DNA of 64,000 bases from Lysobacteraceae bacterium NML93-0399 (GTDB lineage Bacteria > Pseudomonadota > Gammaproteobacteria > Xanthomonadales > Xanthomonadaceae): positions 1,736,001-1,800,000 of the forward strand of contig NTJI01000001.1 in NCBI GenBank assembly GCA_002307375.1, written 5' to 3'. The notes under the pieces are model-generated. The model made no database searches, was not told where the DNA came from, and saw only the letters and a program-made list of their open reading frames with translations. The translations under genes were made by a program, and so were the position numbers. Position 1 is the first letter of the stretch, and each line of letters begins with the position of its first letter. Of the stretch, positions 16,026 to 25,974 are shown piece after piece.

Positions 16026-18566
16026 ATGAAATCCGATGCCCGCTCCAGCGCCAAAGCGTCCCCGCGCGAACACCCCACCGACTGCGTCCGCGTCCGCGGC
16101 GCGCGCGAACACAATCTCAAGGACGTCGATGTCGACATTCCACGCGATGCACTGGTGGTGTTCACCGGCGTGTCGGGTTCGGGCAAGTCGTCGCTGGCCT
16201 TCGGCACCCTGTTCGCCGAAGCGCAGCGGCGCTATCTCGATTCGATCTCGCCGTACGCGCGGCGCCTGATCGACCAGGCCGGCGTGCCGCAGGTCGATTC
16301 GATCGAGGGCCTGCCGCCGGCGGTCGCACTGCAGCAGGCCCGTGGCACGCCGACCGCGCGCTCGTCGGTCGGCAGCCTGACGACGATCTCCAACAGCTTG
16401 CGCATGCTGTACTCGCGCGCCGGCGACTACCCGCGCGGTCAGGCCATCATCTACGCCGACGGGTTTTCGCCGAACACGCCGGCCGGCGCCTGCCCGACCT
16501 GCCATGGCCTGGGCCGGATCTACGACGCCACCGAGGACTCGATGGTGCCCGATCGCTCACTGACCATCCGCGAGCGCGCGGTGGCCGCGTGGCCGGGCGC
16601 CTGGCACGGCCAGAATCAGCGCGACATCCTGACCTCGCGCGGCATTGACGTCGACATGCCGTGGTCGAAATTGCCGAAGAAGACCCGCGACTGGATCCTG
16701 TTCACCGACGAGCAGCCGGTCGAGCCGGTGTATCCGGGCTTCGATCTGGACGAGGTCAAGGCCGCGCGGAAGCGCAAGACCGAGCCGGCCTACATGGGCA
16801 CCTTCACCAGTGCGCGCCGTTACGTGCTGCACACCTTCGCCAACACACAGAGCCCGCAGCAGAAGAAGCGCGTCGCGCAGTTCCTGGTCAGCGCCGCGTG
16901 CCCGGAATGCGACGGCAAACGCCTGCGCCGCGAAGCGCTGTCGGTGACCTTCGCCGGGCTCGACATCGCCGAATTCTCGCAGCGCCCGCTCGACGAACTC
17001 GCCGCGCTGCTGGCACCTGCGGCCGCAGGTGAAACGTATCGAGGCGCGCATCCCGAACAGGCCCTCGCGGCGCAGCGCATCGCCCAAGATCTGACCGCGC
17101 GCATCCGGGTGCTGCAGGACCTGGGGCTGGGCTATCTGACGTTGGCACGGGCGACGCCGACGCTGTCGCCCGGCGAGCTGCAGCGCCTGCGTCTGGGCAC
17201 GCAGATCCGCTCGCAACTGTTCGGCGTGGTCTACGTGATGGACGAACCGTCCGCCGGTCTGCATCCGGCCGACACGCAGGCACTGCTGCGTGCGCTGGAC
17301 CAGCTGCGCGGCGCCGGCAACTCGCTGTTCGTCGTCGAGCACGAGATCGAAGTGATCCGGCACGCCGACTGGATCGTCGATGTCGGCCCGCTCGCCGGCG
17401 AGGGCGGCGGGCAGGTGCTCTACAGCGGGCCGCTGGCGGGACTGTCGGCGGTCGAGGCCTCGTCCACGCGCCGCTATCTCGTCGATGACGCTGCGCCGCT
17501 CGCGCATACGCCGCGTGCGCCCCAGGACTGGCTGCAGCTGCGCGGCATCGGCCGCCACAACGTGCGCGATCTCGACGTCGACATTCCGCTGGGTGTGTTC
17601 ACCACCGTCACCGGCGTCAGCGGCTCGGGCAAGTCCTCGCTGGTCAGCCAGGCGCTGGTCGAACTGTTGACCGCGCATCTGGGCAGTGCGCGCGAGGACG
17701 AAGACACGCCGCTCGACCCGCTGGAGCGCGGTGTCGAAGTGCCGCTTGAAGGCCGCATTGCTGGCGGCGCGGATTCGGTGAAGCGGCTGGTGCGCGTGGA
17801 CCAGAAACCGATCGGGCGCACGCCGCGTTCGAACCTCGCGACCTACACCGGCCTGTTCGACCACGTGCGCAAACTGTTCGCGGCGACACCGGCCGCCAAA
17901 CGCCGGCGCTTCGATGCCGGACGTTTCTCGTTCAACGTCGCCAAGGGCCGCTGCGCGACGTGCGACGGCGAAGGCTTCGTCAGCGTCGAACTGCTGTTCA
18001 TGCCCAGCGTCTACGCGCCGTGCCCGACCTGCCACGGCAGTCGCTACGACGCGAAGACGCTGGAGGTCACCCTGCGCGGCAAGCACATCGCCGATGTGCT
18101 GGCGATGACCGTGGCGGAGGCTGCGGATTTCTTCGCCGACGAACCCGCGGTCGCGCGGCCGCTGCAGGTGCTGCTCGACGTGGGCTTGGGGTATCTGCGG
18201 CTCGGCCAGCCGGCGACCGAGTTGTCGGGTGGCGAAGCGCAACGCATCAAGCTCGCCAGCGAACTGCAGCGTGCGCAACGCCGCGGCACGGTCTACGTGC
18301 TCGACGAACCGACAACCGGCCTGCACCCGCGTGACGTCGACCTGCTGATGCAGCAGTTGCACGGACTCGTCGAGGCCGGCAGCACGGTCGTCGCCGTCGA
18401 ACACGATATGCGCGTGGCCGCGGCCAGCGACTGGCTGATCGACATGGGCCCCGGCGCCGGCGATGACGGCGGACAGGTGGTGGCGGCAGGCCTGCCGGCG
18501 GATGTGGCCAAGTCGAAGAAGAGCCGGACGGCACCGTTTCTGCGGCAGGCCCTGGGCGGCATGTAG
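16026..18566 (+). CDS. UvrA-like ATPase (UvrA2 class, no UvrB-binding insert)
   Basis: An 846-aa tandem ABC ATPase of the UvrA family. Two Walker A sites (GVSGSGKSS) begin the halves, ABC signatures are LSPGELQRL and LSGGEAQRI, and zinc CxxC modules include CPTCHG, CPECDG and CATCDG. Canonical UvrA is about 940 aa. Here only about ten residues join LRMLYSRAGDY to FSPNTPAGACPTC, so the UvrB-binding domain is missing. UvrA2 proteins of this form are linked to drug or DNA-adduct tolerance rather than core excision repair. The stop TAG lies inside a REP-like sequence. Confidence 0.9.
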   Translation: MKSDARSSAKASPREHPTDCVRVRGAREHNLKDVDVDIPRDALVVFTGVSGSGKSSLAFGTLFAEAQRRYLDSISPYARRLIDQAGVPQVDSIEGLPPAVALQQARGTPTARSSVGSLTTISNSLRMLYSRAGDYPRGQAIIYADGFSPNTPAGACPTCHGLGRIYDATEDSMVPDRSLTIRERAVAAWPGAWHGQNQRDILTSRGIDVDMPWSKLPKKTRDWILFTDEQPVEPVYPGFDLDEVKAARKRKTEPAYMGTFTSARRYVLHTFANTQSPQQKKRVAQFLVSAACPECDGKRLRREALSVTFAGLDIAEFSQRPLDELAALLAPAAAGETYRGAHPEQALAAQRIAQDLTARIRVLQDLGLGYLTLARATPTLSPGELQRLRLGTQIRSQLFGVVYVMDEPSAGLHPADTQALLRALDQLRGAGNSLFVVEHEIEVIRHADWIVDVGPLAGEGGGQVLYSGPLAGLSAVEASSTRRYLVDDAAPLAHTPRAPQDWLQLRGIGRHNVRDLDVDIPLGVFTTVTGVSGSGKSSLVSQALVELLTAHLGSAREDEDTPLDPLERGVEVPLEGRIAGGADSVKRLVRVDQKPIGRTPRSNLATYTGLFDHVRKLFAATPAAKRRRFDAGRFSFNVAKGRCATCDGEGFVSVELLFMPSVYAPCPTCHGSRYDAKTLEVTLRGKHIADVLAMTVAEAADFFADEPAVARPLQVLLDVGLGYLRLGQPATELSGGEAQRIKLASELQRAQRRGTVYVLDEPTTGLHPRDVDLLMQQLHGLVEAGSTVVAVEHDMRVAAASDWLIDMGPGAGDDGGQVVAAGLPADVAKSKKSRTAPFLRQALGGM

Positions 18567-18590
18567 GAGCGCTTGTGGGCGAAGGCGGAC
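18563..18590. repeat. Single GTAG REP-like half overlapping a stop codon
   Basis: GTAGGAGCGCTTGTGGGCGA resembles one half of the REP pairs elsewhere. Its TAG is the stop codon of the uvrA-like gene, so the repeat defines the protein's end. Confidence 0.5.
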
Positions 18591-18706
18591 CTGTGAAGTC
18601 GGCGTCCGCGCCGGCGCCGGCGATGCATGCTTGAAGCTGCCCCCGCGACAGGCGCCGGACTCTGCGATAGCGTGACGGCGCCGCACATACGGCAGGAGAT
18701 CAGACG

Positions 18707-19786
18707 ATGACGGGACATGTGCCGATGCAGCGCCTCGCGCTCGCAGTGCTCTTGACGGGCGCGCTCACCACGACAGATGCCGCGGCAAACGCGCAGGCCG
18801 GCGACGCACCTTCGCAGAGTACGCATGCTCCGGTGCTGGCGATCCACGGCGGCGCCGGCATTGCCCGCGGCGATCTGGACGAAGCCGGCCTGGCCGAAGC
18901 GCGCGCCGCGCTCGAAGCTGCACTGCGTGCCGGCCACGCGAAACTGGAGGCCGGCGCGCCGGCAATGGACGCGGTCAAGGCTGCGGTCACCGTGCTCGAG
19001 GATGCGCCGAGCTTCAACGCCGGCCGCGGCGCGGTGTTCACCCACGACGGCCGCAACGAACTCGACGCCGCCGTGATGGATGGCGCCAGCGGTCAGGCCG
19101 GCGCGGTCGCCGGCGTGTCGCGCGTGCGCAATCCGATCCTGCTGGCCGATGCGGTGATGACGTCCTCGCCGCACGTGATGCTGGTGGGCGAAGGCGCGGA
19201 GTCCTTTGCCCGCGTGCAGGGCATCGATCTGGTCGACCCGTCCTACTTCCGCACCGAGCGTCGCTGGCAACAACTGCAGCGGGCGCTCGATGCCGAACGC
19301 AGGGACACGCCGCAGGCATCGGTGCTGAGCGGCGACGCGCGGCCCTACTTCGGCACCGTCGGCGCGGTGGCACTCGACACCGATGGCCGGCTGGCGGCGG
19401 GCACCTCCACCGGGGGCATGACCAACAAGCGTTACGGCCGGGTCGGCGATGCGCCGATCATCGGCGCCGGCACCTGGGCCGATGCGCAGTGCGCGGTGTC
19501 GGGCACGGGCTGGGGCGAGTACTACATCCGCGCAGCCGCCGCGCACGAGATCTGCGCGCGCGTGCGGCTGCGTGGCGACGACATCCGGGTGGCGGCCGAC
19601 GCGGTGATCGATACCGAAATCCCTGCGGCCGGCGGCGATGGCGGCGCGATCGCGCTCGATGCCAACGGCCGCGTCGCGTTCCCGTTCAACACGCCGGGCA
19701 TGTTCCGCGGCTGGATCGGCGCCGACGGCGTGCCGCACGTGGCGGTGTTCGACGACGACGAGATTCCGCTGCCGGACGGACGCTGA
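18707..19786 (+). CDS. Isoaspartyl peptidase / L-asparaginase (Ntn hydrolase)
   Basis: A 359-aa type-2 asparaginase precursor that would self-cleave before T217 (FGTVGAVALD) to give alpha and beta subunits. Supporting motifs are LAIHGGAG near residue 44, NAGRGAV (104-110) and GTSTGGMTNKRYGRVGDAP in the beta subunit. An N-terminal hydrophobic stretch (residues 8-27, ending in Ala-rich sequence) indicates export to the periplasm. The ATG has a good AGGAG site 9 bp upstream. It cleaves beta-aspartyl dipeptides or asparagine. REPs follow downstream. Confidence 0.92.
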   Translation: MTGHVPMQRLALAVLLTGALTTTDAAANAQAGDAPSQSTHAPVLAIHGGAGIARGDLDEAGLAEARAALEAALRAGHAKLEAGAPAMDAVKAAVTVLEDAPSFNAGRGAVFTHDGRNELDAAVMDGASGQAGAVAGVSRVRNPILLADAVMTSSPHVMLVGEGAESFARVQGIDLVDPSYFRTERRWQQLQRALDAERRDTPQASVLSGDARPYFGTVGAVALDTDGRLAAGTSTGGMTNKRYGRVGDAPIIGAGTWADAQCAVSGTGWGEYYIRAAAAHEICARVRLRGDDIRVAADAVIDTEIPAAGGDGGAIALDANGRVAFPFNTPGMFRGWIGADGVPHVAVFDDDEIPLPDGR

Positions 19787-19829
19787 TCGCAAAGCCTGCG
19801 CCGCGCTTACCCCAGCACCGAAGGTCGAC

Positions 19830-19896
19830 GTAGGAGCGCGCTTGCGCGCGATGACGCTTTACCGATACAGCCCATCGCGCGCAAGCGCGCTCCTAC
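19830..19896. repeat. GTAG-type REP pair
   Basis: GTAGGAGCGCGCTTGCGCGC, a short loop, and the inverted GCGCAAGCGCGCTCCTAC. The stem is almost perfect, so the transcript would fold into a strong hairpin after the asparaginase gene. Confidence 0.85.
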
Positions 19897-19977
19897 AGAT
19901 GTGTGCATCGTGCCGAAGCGTGGCAGGCGGCCAGGGTCGTAGCCACGCATCGCTTTTCGCATCCGCGAGGACTCGTT

Positions 19978-20045
19978 GTAGGAGCGCGCTTGCGCGCGAT
20001 GACGCTTTATCGACACAGCCCGGTCGCGCGCGAGCGCGCGCCTAC
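19978..20045. repeat. GTAG-type REP pair
   Basis: Same design as the preceding copy, 148 bp further on. The right half reads GCGCGAGCGCGCGCCTAC. The spacer after it (GTGTGTGCATGGTG) resembles the spacer after the first copy (ATGTGTGCATCGTG). Confidence 0.82.
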
Positions 20046-20122
20046 AGGTGTGTGCATGGTGTCGGAGCGTGGCGGGCTTCGGGGTCTCCGCTACTCGCCC
20101 CCGGCATCCGCGACGCCCCAAT

Positions 20123-20188
20123 GTAGGAGCGCGCTTGCGCGCGATGGGCTCTACCGGCACACCCCATCGCGCGCAAGCCCGCACCTAC
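20123..20188. repeat. GTAG-type REP pair
   Basis: Third copy of the array, ending GCAAGCCCGCACCTAC. It lies 26 bp from the tamB stop and could terminate tamB transcription. Confidence 0.82.
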
Positions 20189-20213
20189 AACCGCGCGCCT
20201 GTGCCGCGAGCGC

Positions 20214-23200
20214 TTACCGCTCGTGCCGCCAGTTCACCGAACCACGGTTCTCCAGCGTGCTCGATTCGATCTCGACATCGAACCCTGCGCGCAGCAGATA
20301 CTTGAGCGTCAGCACCTGGCCGGTGCCGAGCAGCGACACGCCGAAGCCGACGTACAGGCGTGGCGAAAGCTGCTTGCCGAAGCCGAGCACGCTGCCGCCC
20401 AGCGCACGCGACTGGCTGATGCCGGCGTCGTCGAGGCCGATGCGGCTGCCCAGTTGCCCGGCCAACAGATCGCCACCGGCGTTGAGCGCGGCGGCCGCGG
20501 CATCGAGCTGCTGGCCCTCGTCGCTGGTCAGGCTCGCCGCCGAGCGTCCCAGCACCAGGTAGGACAGCGCCTGCGAGTCGTCGGTGGAGGGATTGGTCCA
20601 CACGTTGACCTGCGGCGAGGACGCGCGGCCGCTGACGTCGATGCCCGCGGTGATGTCCTCGGCCTCGATGCGGCGCTCGGCGCGCACGTCGATGACCGGG
20701 TCGGAGATCGGCCCGTTGTTGAACACCAGGTTGCCGCGGGTGACGCGCAGGTCCTGGCCGTAGGCCTTGTAGCGGCCGTCGACCGACAGCCGGCCGTTGC
20801 CGGTCATTTCGCGGCCCGGCACGGCGCGTGCGCGCAGTTCGCCCTTCATGCGGCCGTCGAAGCCGAAACCACGCAGGCCGACGTTGTCGCCGACGGTCAG
20901 GGTGATGTCGAGTTCGATCGAGGAGGCGGTGTTGTTCTCGTCCGGATCGATCGGGTCGAGCACCACGACGTCGGGCGAGGTCGACACGCCTTCGGTCAGG
21001 CCTTCGAGATCGAGCAGGGCGACATCGACGAGCACCGTGCCGCTGACGTTGAGCGGCTGCAGCGCGGCGTAGCGCACGGTGATGTCGGGCGAGGCGATGA
21101 TGTGCATGTCGCTGGTGTCCGACACCAGCACGTCGGTGCCGCTGACGGTCAGTACCACCGGGGTGCCTTCGCCCTGCCAGCCGATGCCGCCGCCGATGTC
21201 GAGCGTGCCTCCGCCCGAACGCACGCTGCCGCTGATGCGCGCAGTGCCGTCGGGCAGCGCATCGAGCGCGACGTTGCCGTCCTCGAGCGCGATCGCCAGC
21301 GACGGGATCCCGGTCGTGAAGTCGCTCAGCCGCGCCTGACCGCCGATGGTCGGCTGCGCGCGGGTGCCGCCGAGGGTGACGTCGGCGGTGAACCGGCCGG
21401 TCGGCTCGACGATGTCGGGCGAGAACAGTTCGACGAAGGTCAGGTCCTCGACATTGGCGACCAGCGAACCCGACAGCGGCGCATAGGCATCCCAGCCGTT
21501 GGTGACCTGCGCCTGGATGCGGCCGACCTCGTTGAGCGTGGTCGACAGCGTGCCGGTGAACCGATTGGCGTCGAACTCGGCGTCGAGACGGAAATCGTCG
21601 TAGCTGGCGACATCGTTGCGTGCACGCTCGGACGTGCGCACGCCACCGCTGGCCGAACGCACGCTGGCGCTGCCGACGAAGCCATTGCCGACCGGCCGCG
21701 CGCTGCCCTCGAGCGCGATCTCGCCACGCAGCACGAAGGGACGGCCGCCGTCCTGCTCGGGCAGATACGGCGTCGCGAGCGCGAGCGGCAGGCCGGTGCC
21801 GGTGATCGACACACCGTTGCGCGGCCAGTCCGCGCTCGCGCACAGCGAGCCGCCGCCGCTGGACGCGAAGCAGCTTTCGCTCAGCGTGTAACGCGTGCCG
21901 ATCTGCCGGAACTGCGCGGGCGACTGCAGCGACCAGTTCGCGCCGGTCGTCGGCGCCAGTCGCAGGTTCGACAGCGTGCCCTGCCAGTTGCCGTTGCGCT
22001 GCTGCACATCGGCGGCGAGCGCAAGTGCACCGATGTCGCCGAGCGCATCGGCCTCCAGCGTGAGGTCCTGCACCGCACCGCGCGCGCTGACCCGCACGGT
22101 GTCGAGCGCGACACCGGCCTGCACGCCGGTCGCGCTGACGTCGAGCGCGCCGTTCGCACGCTGCCACGGCAATCGTCCGTTGATGCGCACGTGCGTGGCC
22201 GCGTAGTCGCCGTAGCGCAGCGCATCGCCGGTGAGATCGGCGGCGATGTCGGGCGCGGTGCGTGGCCCGGTCACGCGCACGGTGCCGCGCAGCGCGCCGT
22301 TGGTCTGCGGCACGAAGTCGGCGAGCTGCAGCGGCGACAGACGAGCGTCGATGTCGAGCGTGTCGGTGACCTTCGCGCGCGCATCGACGCGGCTGCCGCC
22401 GAGCGTCAGGGCCACGTCACCTTCGAAATCGGTACGGCCGGCCTCGCCTGCATCGGTGGCCGGGCCGTGCATCGCGAACGTCGCGCGTCCGTGGAGGCGG
22501 CGACCGCGCAAGGTACCGCCGAGGTCGCTGGCATCCACTGCGACTTCGAGACCGCCGTCGTCGCGCGTGTCGCCGGTCGTGGCGAAGCTGCCGTTGATCG
22601 CGCCCTTCCAGTCGCGGGCGAAGTAGCCGGGATCGAAGCCGGCGAGCTTGGCGTCGACGTTCCATTGCAGTGCCGGTGCCCAGGCGACATCGCCGGTCGC
22701 GTCCAGCGTGCCGGTCGGCATCGCGACGCGCGCGGTGTGCAGGCGCATGCGCTGGGCATCGCCGCGGCCGTCGAAATCCACCGTGGCCTGCAGACCGTCG
22801 CGCTCGACGGTCGCCTTGCCGATCGCCGCCCAGGCGGCGGTGCTGCCGGCGATGCCGAGGTCGGCGTCGGCGGTGATCGGCGGTGCGGGTTCCGCGGCAT
22901 CCGGCTCGGCACCGAACTGCAGACCGCGCGCACTGGTCGCGAAACGGAAGTGCACATCGCCCGGTTCGGCGACGTCGGCGAAACCGCGCAGCGTCACGCG
23001 GCCATCGAAGATGTCGACCACCAGCGGATCGAGGTCCAGACGCTGGTCTTCCAGCGCGACCTTCGACGGCTGCAGCACGACGCGGATCGGATTCGCGTCG
23101 GCCTCGCCGTACGTGGCGTTGCCCTGCAGCTCGGCCGCGCCGCCTTCGCCCTCGGCGCGCAGATCGAAGGCGATCGGCGCGCCCGGCTCGCCGCTGCCCA

Positions 23201-24161
23201 GCAGCAACGAAGGATCGAGCCGCGTGGTATCGGCGCGCAGCGCCCAGCCCGGATTGTCACGGCCGCGCAGCGTGAGCATCGCGCGCAGGCGTTCGGGCGC
23301 ATGGCCGACGATGGCCACGTCCAGCCGCGACAGGTCGCCACGCGCGACCAGTCCGATGCGCGGCCGCGTACGCGCCGGCGGCGCGGGCATCAGCGCGCTG
23401 GCGGTCATATCCATGCGGTAGTCGTCGTCGGGCGCGTACACGCCGTGCGCGGTGAACCGGCCGCGGTCGCTGTCGACAACGATGTTCGCCAGATTCAGTT
23501 CGCCCTGCTGGGCATCCAGGCCGCCGCGCACACTGTGGATGTCGATCAGCGTGTCGCCCGTCTGCTCGACGCGGAAGCCGTCGATGCGGATCGTGTCGGC
23601 CTGCAGCGACAGCGGCAGGTCGATGCGCGGCAGCGAATCGGGCCAGCGCGGCAGTTCGAACGGCGTGTCGACCGGCGCCGGCAGCGAGAGCACCGCGTTG
23701 TCGACGTCGAGCACATCCAGGCGCAGGCGGCGCCCGACCAGCGGCATCAGCGCCGGGTCGACGGTCACGCGTGCGGCCTCGAACACCAGCACCCGCGGCT
23801 CGTCACATTCGCCGTAGGGCACGGGCTGCTCTTCGACGTCCGGGCAACTGCGTTGCACGTAGCGCACGTCGTACATCGTCAGCGGACCCGAGGCCGGGCC
23901 TTCGGCCGCGCGCCAGGTGAGTTCGGTGCCGGCAGGCAGCCGCGAGGCGACCTGGTTCAACAGGAAATCGCGGCCGCCGAACGTGGTCAGCAGCCACCAC
24001 ACGACGACGATCAGCAGCACGACCAGCGCGGCGATGCCGATCGCGCTGCGGATCGCGATCTTGCGTGCACGGGCCCGGCGGCGCGCGCGCAGCTCGGCGA
24101 TGCGGGCTTCGCGCTCTTCCGGCGTCAGATCGTTGGGCAGACGGTTGCGGCCGAAGACCAT
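20214..24161 (-). CDS. tamB: TamB, inner-membrane-anchored translocation/assembly protein
   Basis: A 1315-aa TamB/DUF490 protein. One N-terminal membrane helix (about residues 37-58) is followed by a long periplasmic stretch of repeated beta strands rich in D, G, T and V, and the conserved C-terminal domain has LSYLVLGRSA and ends VLTLKYLLRAGFDVEIES. TamB proteins bridge inner and outer membranes and move lipids or help autotransporter and adhesin assembly together with TamA. Its ATG lies 1 bp after the tamA stop, so the two form an operon. The length is normal. Confidence 0.95.
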   Translation of the reverse strand: MVFGRNRLPNDLTPEEREARIAELRARRRARARKIAIRSAIGIAALVVLLIVVVWWLLTTFGGRDFLLNQVASRLPAGTELTWRAAEGPASGPLTMYDVRYVQRSCPDVEEQPVPYGECDEPRVLVFEAARVTVDPALMPLVGRRLRLDVLDVDNAVLSLPAPVDTPFELPRWPDSLPRIDLPLSLQADTIRIDGFRVEQTGDTLIDIHSVRGGLDAQQGELNLANIVVDSDRGRFTAHGVYAPDDDYRMDMTASALMPAPPARTRPRIGLVARGDLSRLDVAIVGHAPERLRAMLTLRGRDNPGWALRADTTRLDPSLLLGSGEPGAPIAFDLRAEGEGGAAELQGNATYGEADANPIRVVLQPSKVALEDQRLDLDPLVVDIFDGRVTLRGFADVAEPGDVHFRFATSARGLQFGAEPDAAEPAPPITADADLGIAGSTAAWAAIGKATVERDGLQATVDFDGRGDAQRMRLHTARVAMPTGTLDATGDVAWAPALQWNVDAKLAGFDPGYFARDWKGAINGSFATTGDTRDDGGLEVAVDASDLGGTLRGRRLHGRATFAMHGPATDAGEAGRTDFEGDVALTLGGSRVDARAKVTDTLDIDARLSPLQLADFVPQTNGALRGTVRVTGPRTAPDIAADLTGDALRYGDYAATHVRINGRLPWQRANGALDVSATGVQAGVALDTVRVSARGAVQDLTLEADALGDIGALALAADVQQRNGNWQGTLSNLRLAPTTGANWSLQSPAQFRQIGTRYTLSESCFASSGGGSLCASADWPRNGVSITGTGLPLALATPYLPEQDGGRPFVLRGEIALEGSARPVGNGFVGSASVRSASGGVRTSERARNDVASYDDFRLDAEFDANRFTGTLSTTLNEVGRIQAQVTNGWDAYAPLSGSLVANVEDLTFVELFSPDIVEPTGRFTADVTLGGTRAQPTIGGQARLSDFTTGIPSLAIALEDGNVALDALPDGTARISGSVRSGGGTLDIGGGIGWQGEGTPVVLTVSGTDVLVSDTSDMHIIASPDITVRYAALQPLNVSGTVLVDVALLDLEGLTEGVSTSPDVVVLDPIDPDENNTASSIELDITLTVGDNVGLRGFGFDGRMKGELRARAVPGREMTGNGRLSVDGRYKAYGQDLRVTRGNLVFNNGPISDPVIDVRAERRIEAEDITAGIDVSGRASSPQVNVWTNPSTDDSQALSYLVLGRSAASLTSDEGQQLDAAAAALNAGGDLLAGQLGSRIGLDDAGISQSRALGGSVLGFGKQLSPRLYVGFGVSLLGTGQVLTLKYLLRAGFDVEIESSTLENRGSVNWRHER

Positions 24162-24162
24162 G

Positions 24163-25974
24163 TCAGAACTCCGCGCCGATCGACAGACCGATCGTGAACG
24201 ACGAATCGGGGTTGTCGAGACCGCGCGCGATGTCGACCTTCAACGGGCCCACCGGCGAGCGGTAGCGCGCGCCGATGCCCACGCCGGTGCGCCATTCGGG
24301 CGAGCCGCCATCGAAGGCATCACCGCTGTCGACGAACACCGCCGCGCCGATGGTGTCGGTGAAGTAACGCTCGAACTCGACACTCGCGGTGGCCACGTTC
24401 TTGGCGCCCACCGCGAACGCGCGGCGACCGTTGCGGGCGGGAATCCGTGGGCCCACCTCGCGCCAGTCGTAGCCGCGGATGCTGCGGTCGCCGCCGGCGT
24501 AGAACCGCAGGCTCGGCGGCATCGCCACCAGGGCGTCGGTGAAGGTGTGGCCGAGCTCGCCGCGCACGATCAGGCGGCTGCGCTCGCCGATGCCGCGGAA
24601 CCAGCTGGCGCGGGCGTGGATCTGTGCGAACGACGTGTCCGAGCCCACGCCCTCCACGCCGCCGCGCAGCATCAACGACCCACCGATGCCGGCGGTCGGG
24701 AACAGACGGTCGTCAACGTCCACGTACTCGGCGCGCAGTGACTGGAACGCGTAGGTGGCGGTGCGATACAGCGCGCCGTCGAATTCGTCGTCGGGTGCAG
24801 GGGCGTCAGGGTCTTCCTCCGGCGCATACGCCCAGCGCTCGCGCAGCACGTGCAGCGAGGCGACCAGATTCAGGAATTCGTTGTACTGGCCGCTGCGGCT
24901 GCCGACCAGTTCCACGCGACGGGTGTCGATGTAGTCGGTCTGTTCGTCGGCGAACTGCAGGCTGCCGGTATACCAGCCGTCGAGCCAGGCGAAGGCGGGA
25001 ATGCGGTACTGCACGGTGGCGGTCTTGCGGCGCTGCGCATAGTCGATCTGGGCGAGCGCCTTGTGCCCGCGCATGTTGACGTAACGTCGCTCCACGCCGA
25101 GCCGGATACCGGCGCCGCTGTCGGTGCCGTAGCTCACACCCGAGGTGTAGATGCTGCGCTTGGCAGGCGTGAGCGTGACCTTGACCGGCACCTCGAGGCG
25201 CTCGTTGGCCTGGTCGACCTGCGGCTCGATGTCGATGTTGGAGAAGTAATCCAGCCGGCCCAGCGAGGCGCGCAGCCGGTCGATGCGGCCCTGGTGGTAG
25301 TAGCTGCCTTCCTGCCAGTAGATCTGCCGCTCGAGCAGGTCGTCGTTGATGATCCGCTCGGGCGTCTGCTCGAACGTCGTCGGGCCCATGTTGTAGCGCG
25401 GGCCGCTGTTCCAGACGACGTCGATGTCGGCGGCGTAATCGGCGCGTGTGACCTCGACGCGGCGCGAGGCGAATTCGGCATCGAAGTAGCCGCGCTCGGT
25501 CAGGCGGCGGCTGAGCTGGTTGCGGCTGGACTCGTAGGCCGGATGGCTGAACACCGCGCCCTCGCTGGGCACGAAACGCGCGATGTCGCGCGCCAGATAC
25601 CGGTCCTGCCCACCCTCGCCGATGATCGCGATGTCGCTGTTGCGCACGCGCACCGGCTGGCCCGCGTCCACGGTGATACGCACCGACAGCACGTCGCCTT
25701 CGCGGTCGCGCTGCACATCGATGGTGGGCGAGTAGTAGCCGAAGGGCTCGAGCGCGCGGCGCGTCTGGTTCTCGGCCTCGCGCAGCAGATAGGCCATGCG
25801 TCGCCCGGACACGTCACGGCCGACGGCTTCATAGAGCGCGAGCGAGACGCGGACATTCTCGGTCATCTCCTCGTCGAGGCCGACGATGTCGACGCGTTCG
25901 ACACGCGCGGCGTGTGCCGCGGCCGACGACAGGAGGAGGACGGCGGCGGCAAGACAGACGGGGACGCGAGGCAT
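24163..25974 (-). CDS. tamA: TamA, BamA-family outer-membrane protein
   Basis: A 603-aa precursor with a signal peptide ending near AAAHAA. POTRA domains follow (VERVDIVGLDEEMTENVR at the start of the first), then a 16-strand Omp85 barrel carrying the conserved RGYDWREVGPR in the last third and a C-terminal Phe (SIGAEF) for BAM recognition. MPRVPVCLAA gives a proper signal peptide, while upstream in-frame starts do not. It is the first gene of the tamA-tamB pair. Confidence 0.95.
   Translation of the reverse strand: MPRVPVCLAAAVLLLSSAAAHAARVERVDIVGLDEEMTENVRVSLALYEAVGRDVSGRRMAYLLREAENQTRRALEPFGYYSPTIDVQRDREGDVLSVRITVDAGQPVRVRNSDIAIIGEGGQDRYLARDIARFVPSEGAVFSHPAYESSRNQLSRRLTERGYFDAEFASRRVEVTRADYAADIDVVWNSGPRYNMGPTTFEQTPERIINDDLLERQIYWQEGSYYHQGRIDRLRASLGRLDYFSNIDIEPQVDQANERLEVPVKVTLTPAKRSIYTSGVSYGTDSGAGIRLGVERRYVNMRGHKALAQIDYAQRRKTATVQYRIPAFAWLDGWYTGSLQFADEQTDYIDTRRVELVGSRSGQYNEFLNLVASLHVLRERWAYAPEEDPDAPAPDDEFDGALYRTATYAFQSLRAEYVDVDDRLFPTAGIGGSLMLRGGVEGVGSDTSFAQIHARASWFRGIGERSRLIVRGELGHTFTDALVAMPPSLRFYAGGDRSIRGYDWREVGPRIPARNGRRAFAVGAKNVATASVEFERYFTDTIGAAVFVDSGDAFDGGSPEWRTGVGIGARYRSPVGPLKVDIARGLDNPDSSFTIGLSIGAEF

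Larger units (their letters stand above)
19787..20213. other. 427-bp convergent gap filled by REP pairs
   Basis: The space between the converging asparaginase and tamB genes is taken up by three REP pairs at spacings of 148 and 145 bp. No gene is credible. Confidence 0.7.

Noticed and set aside
12923-16207. A 1094-codon open frame on the minus strand across the signalling block
   Set aside because: It runs antisense through two well-supported genes and intergenic DNA, with composition typical of shadow frames.
20223-24197. A 1324-codon open frame antisense to tamB
   Set aside because: It is the GC-rich mirror of tamB: Arg/Ala/His/Val-biased translation, no domain, while the opposite strand encodes a complete TamB.
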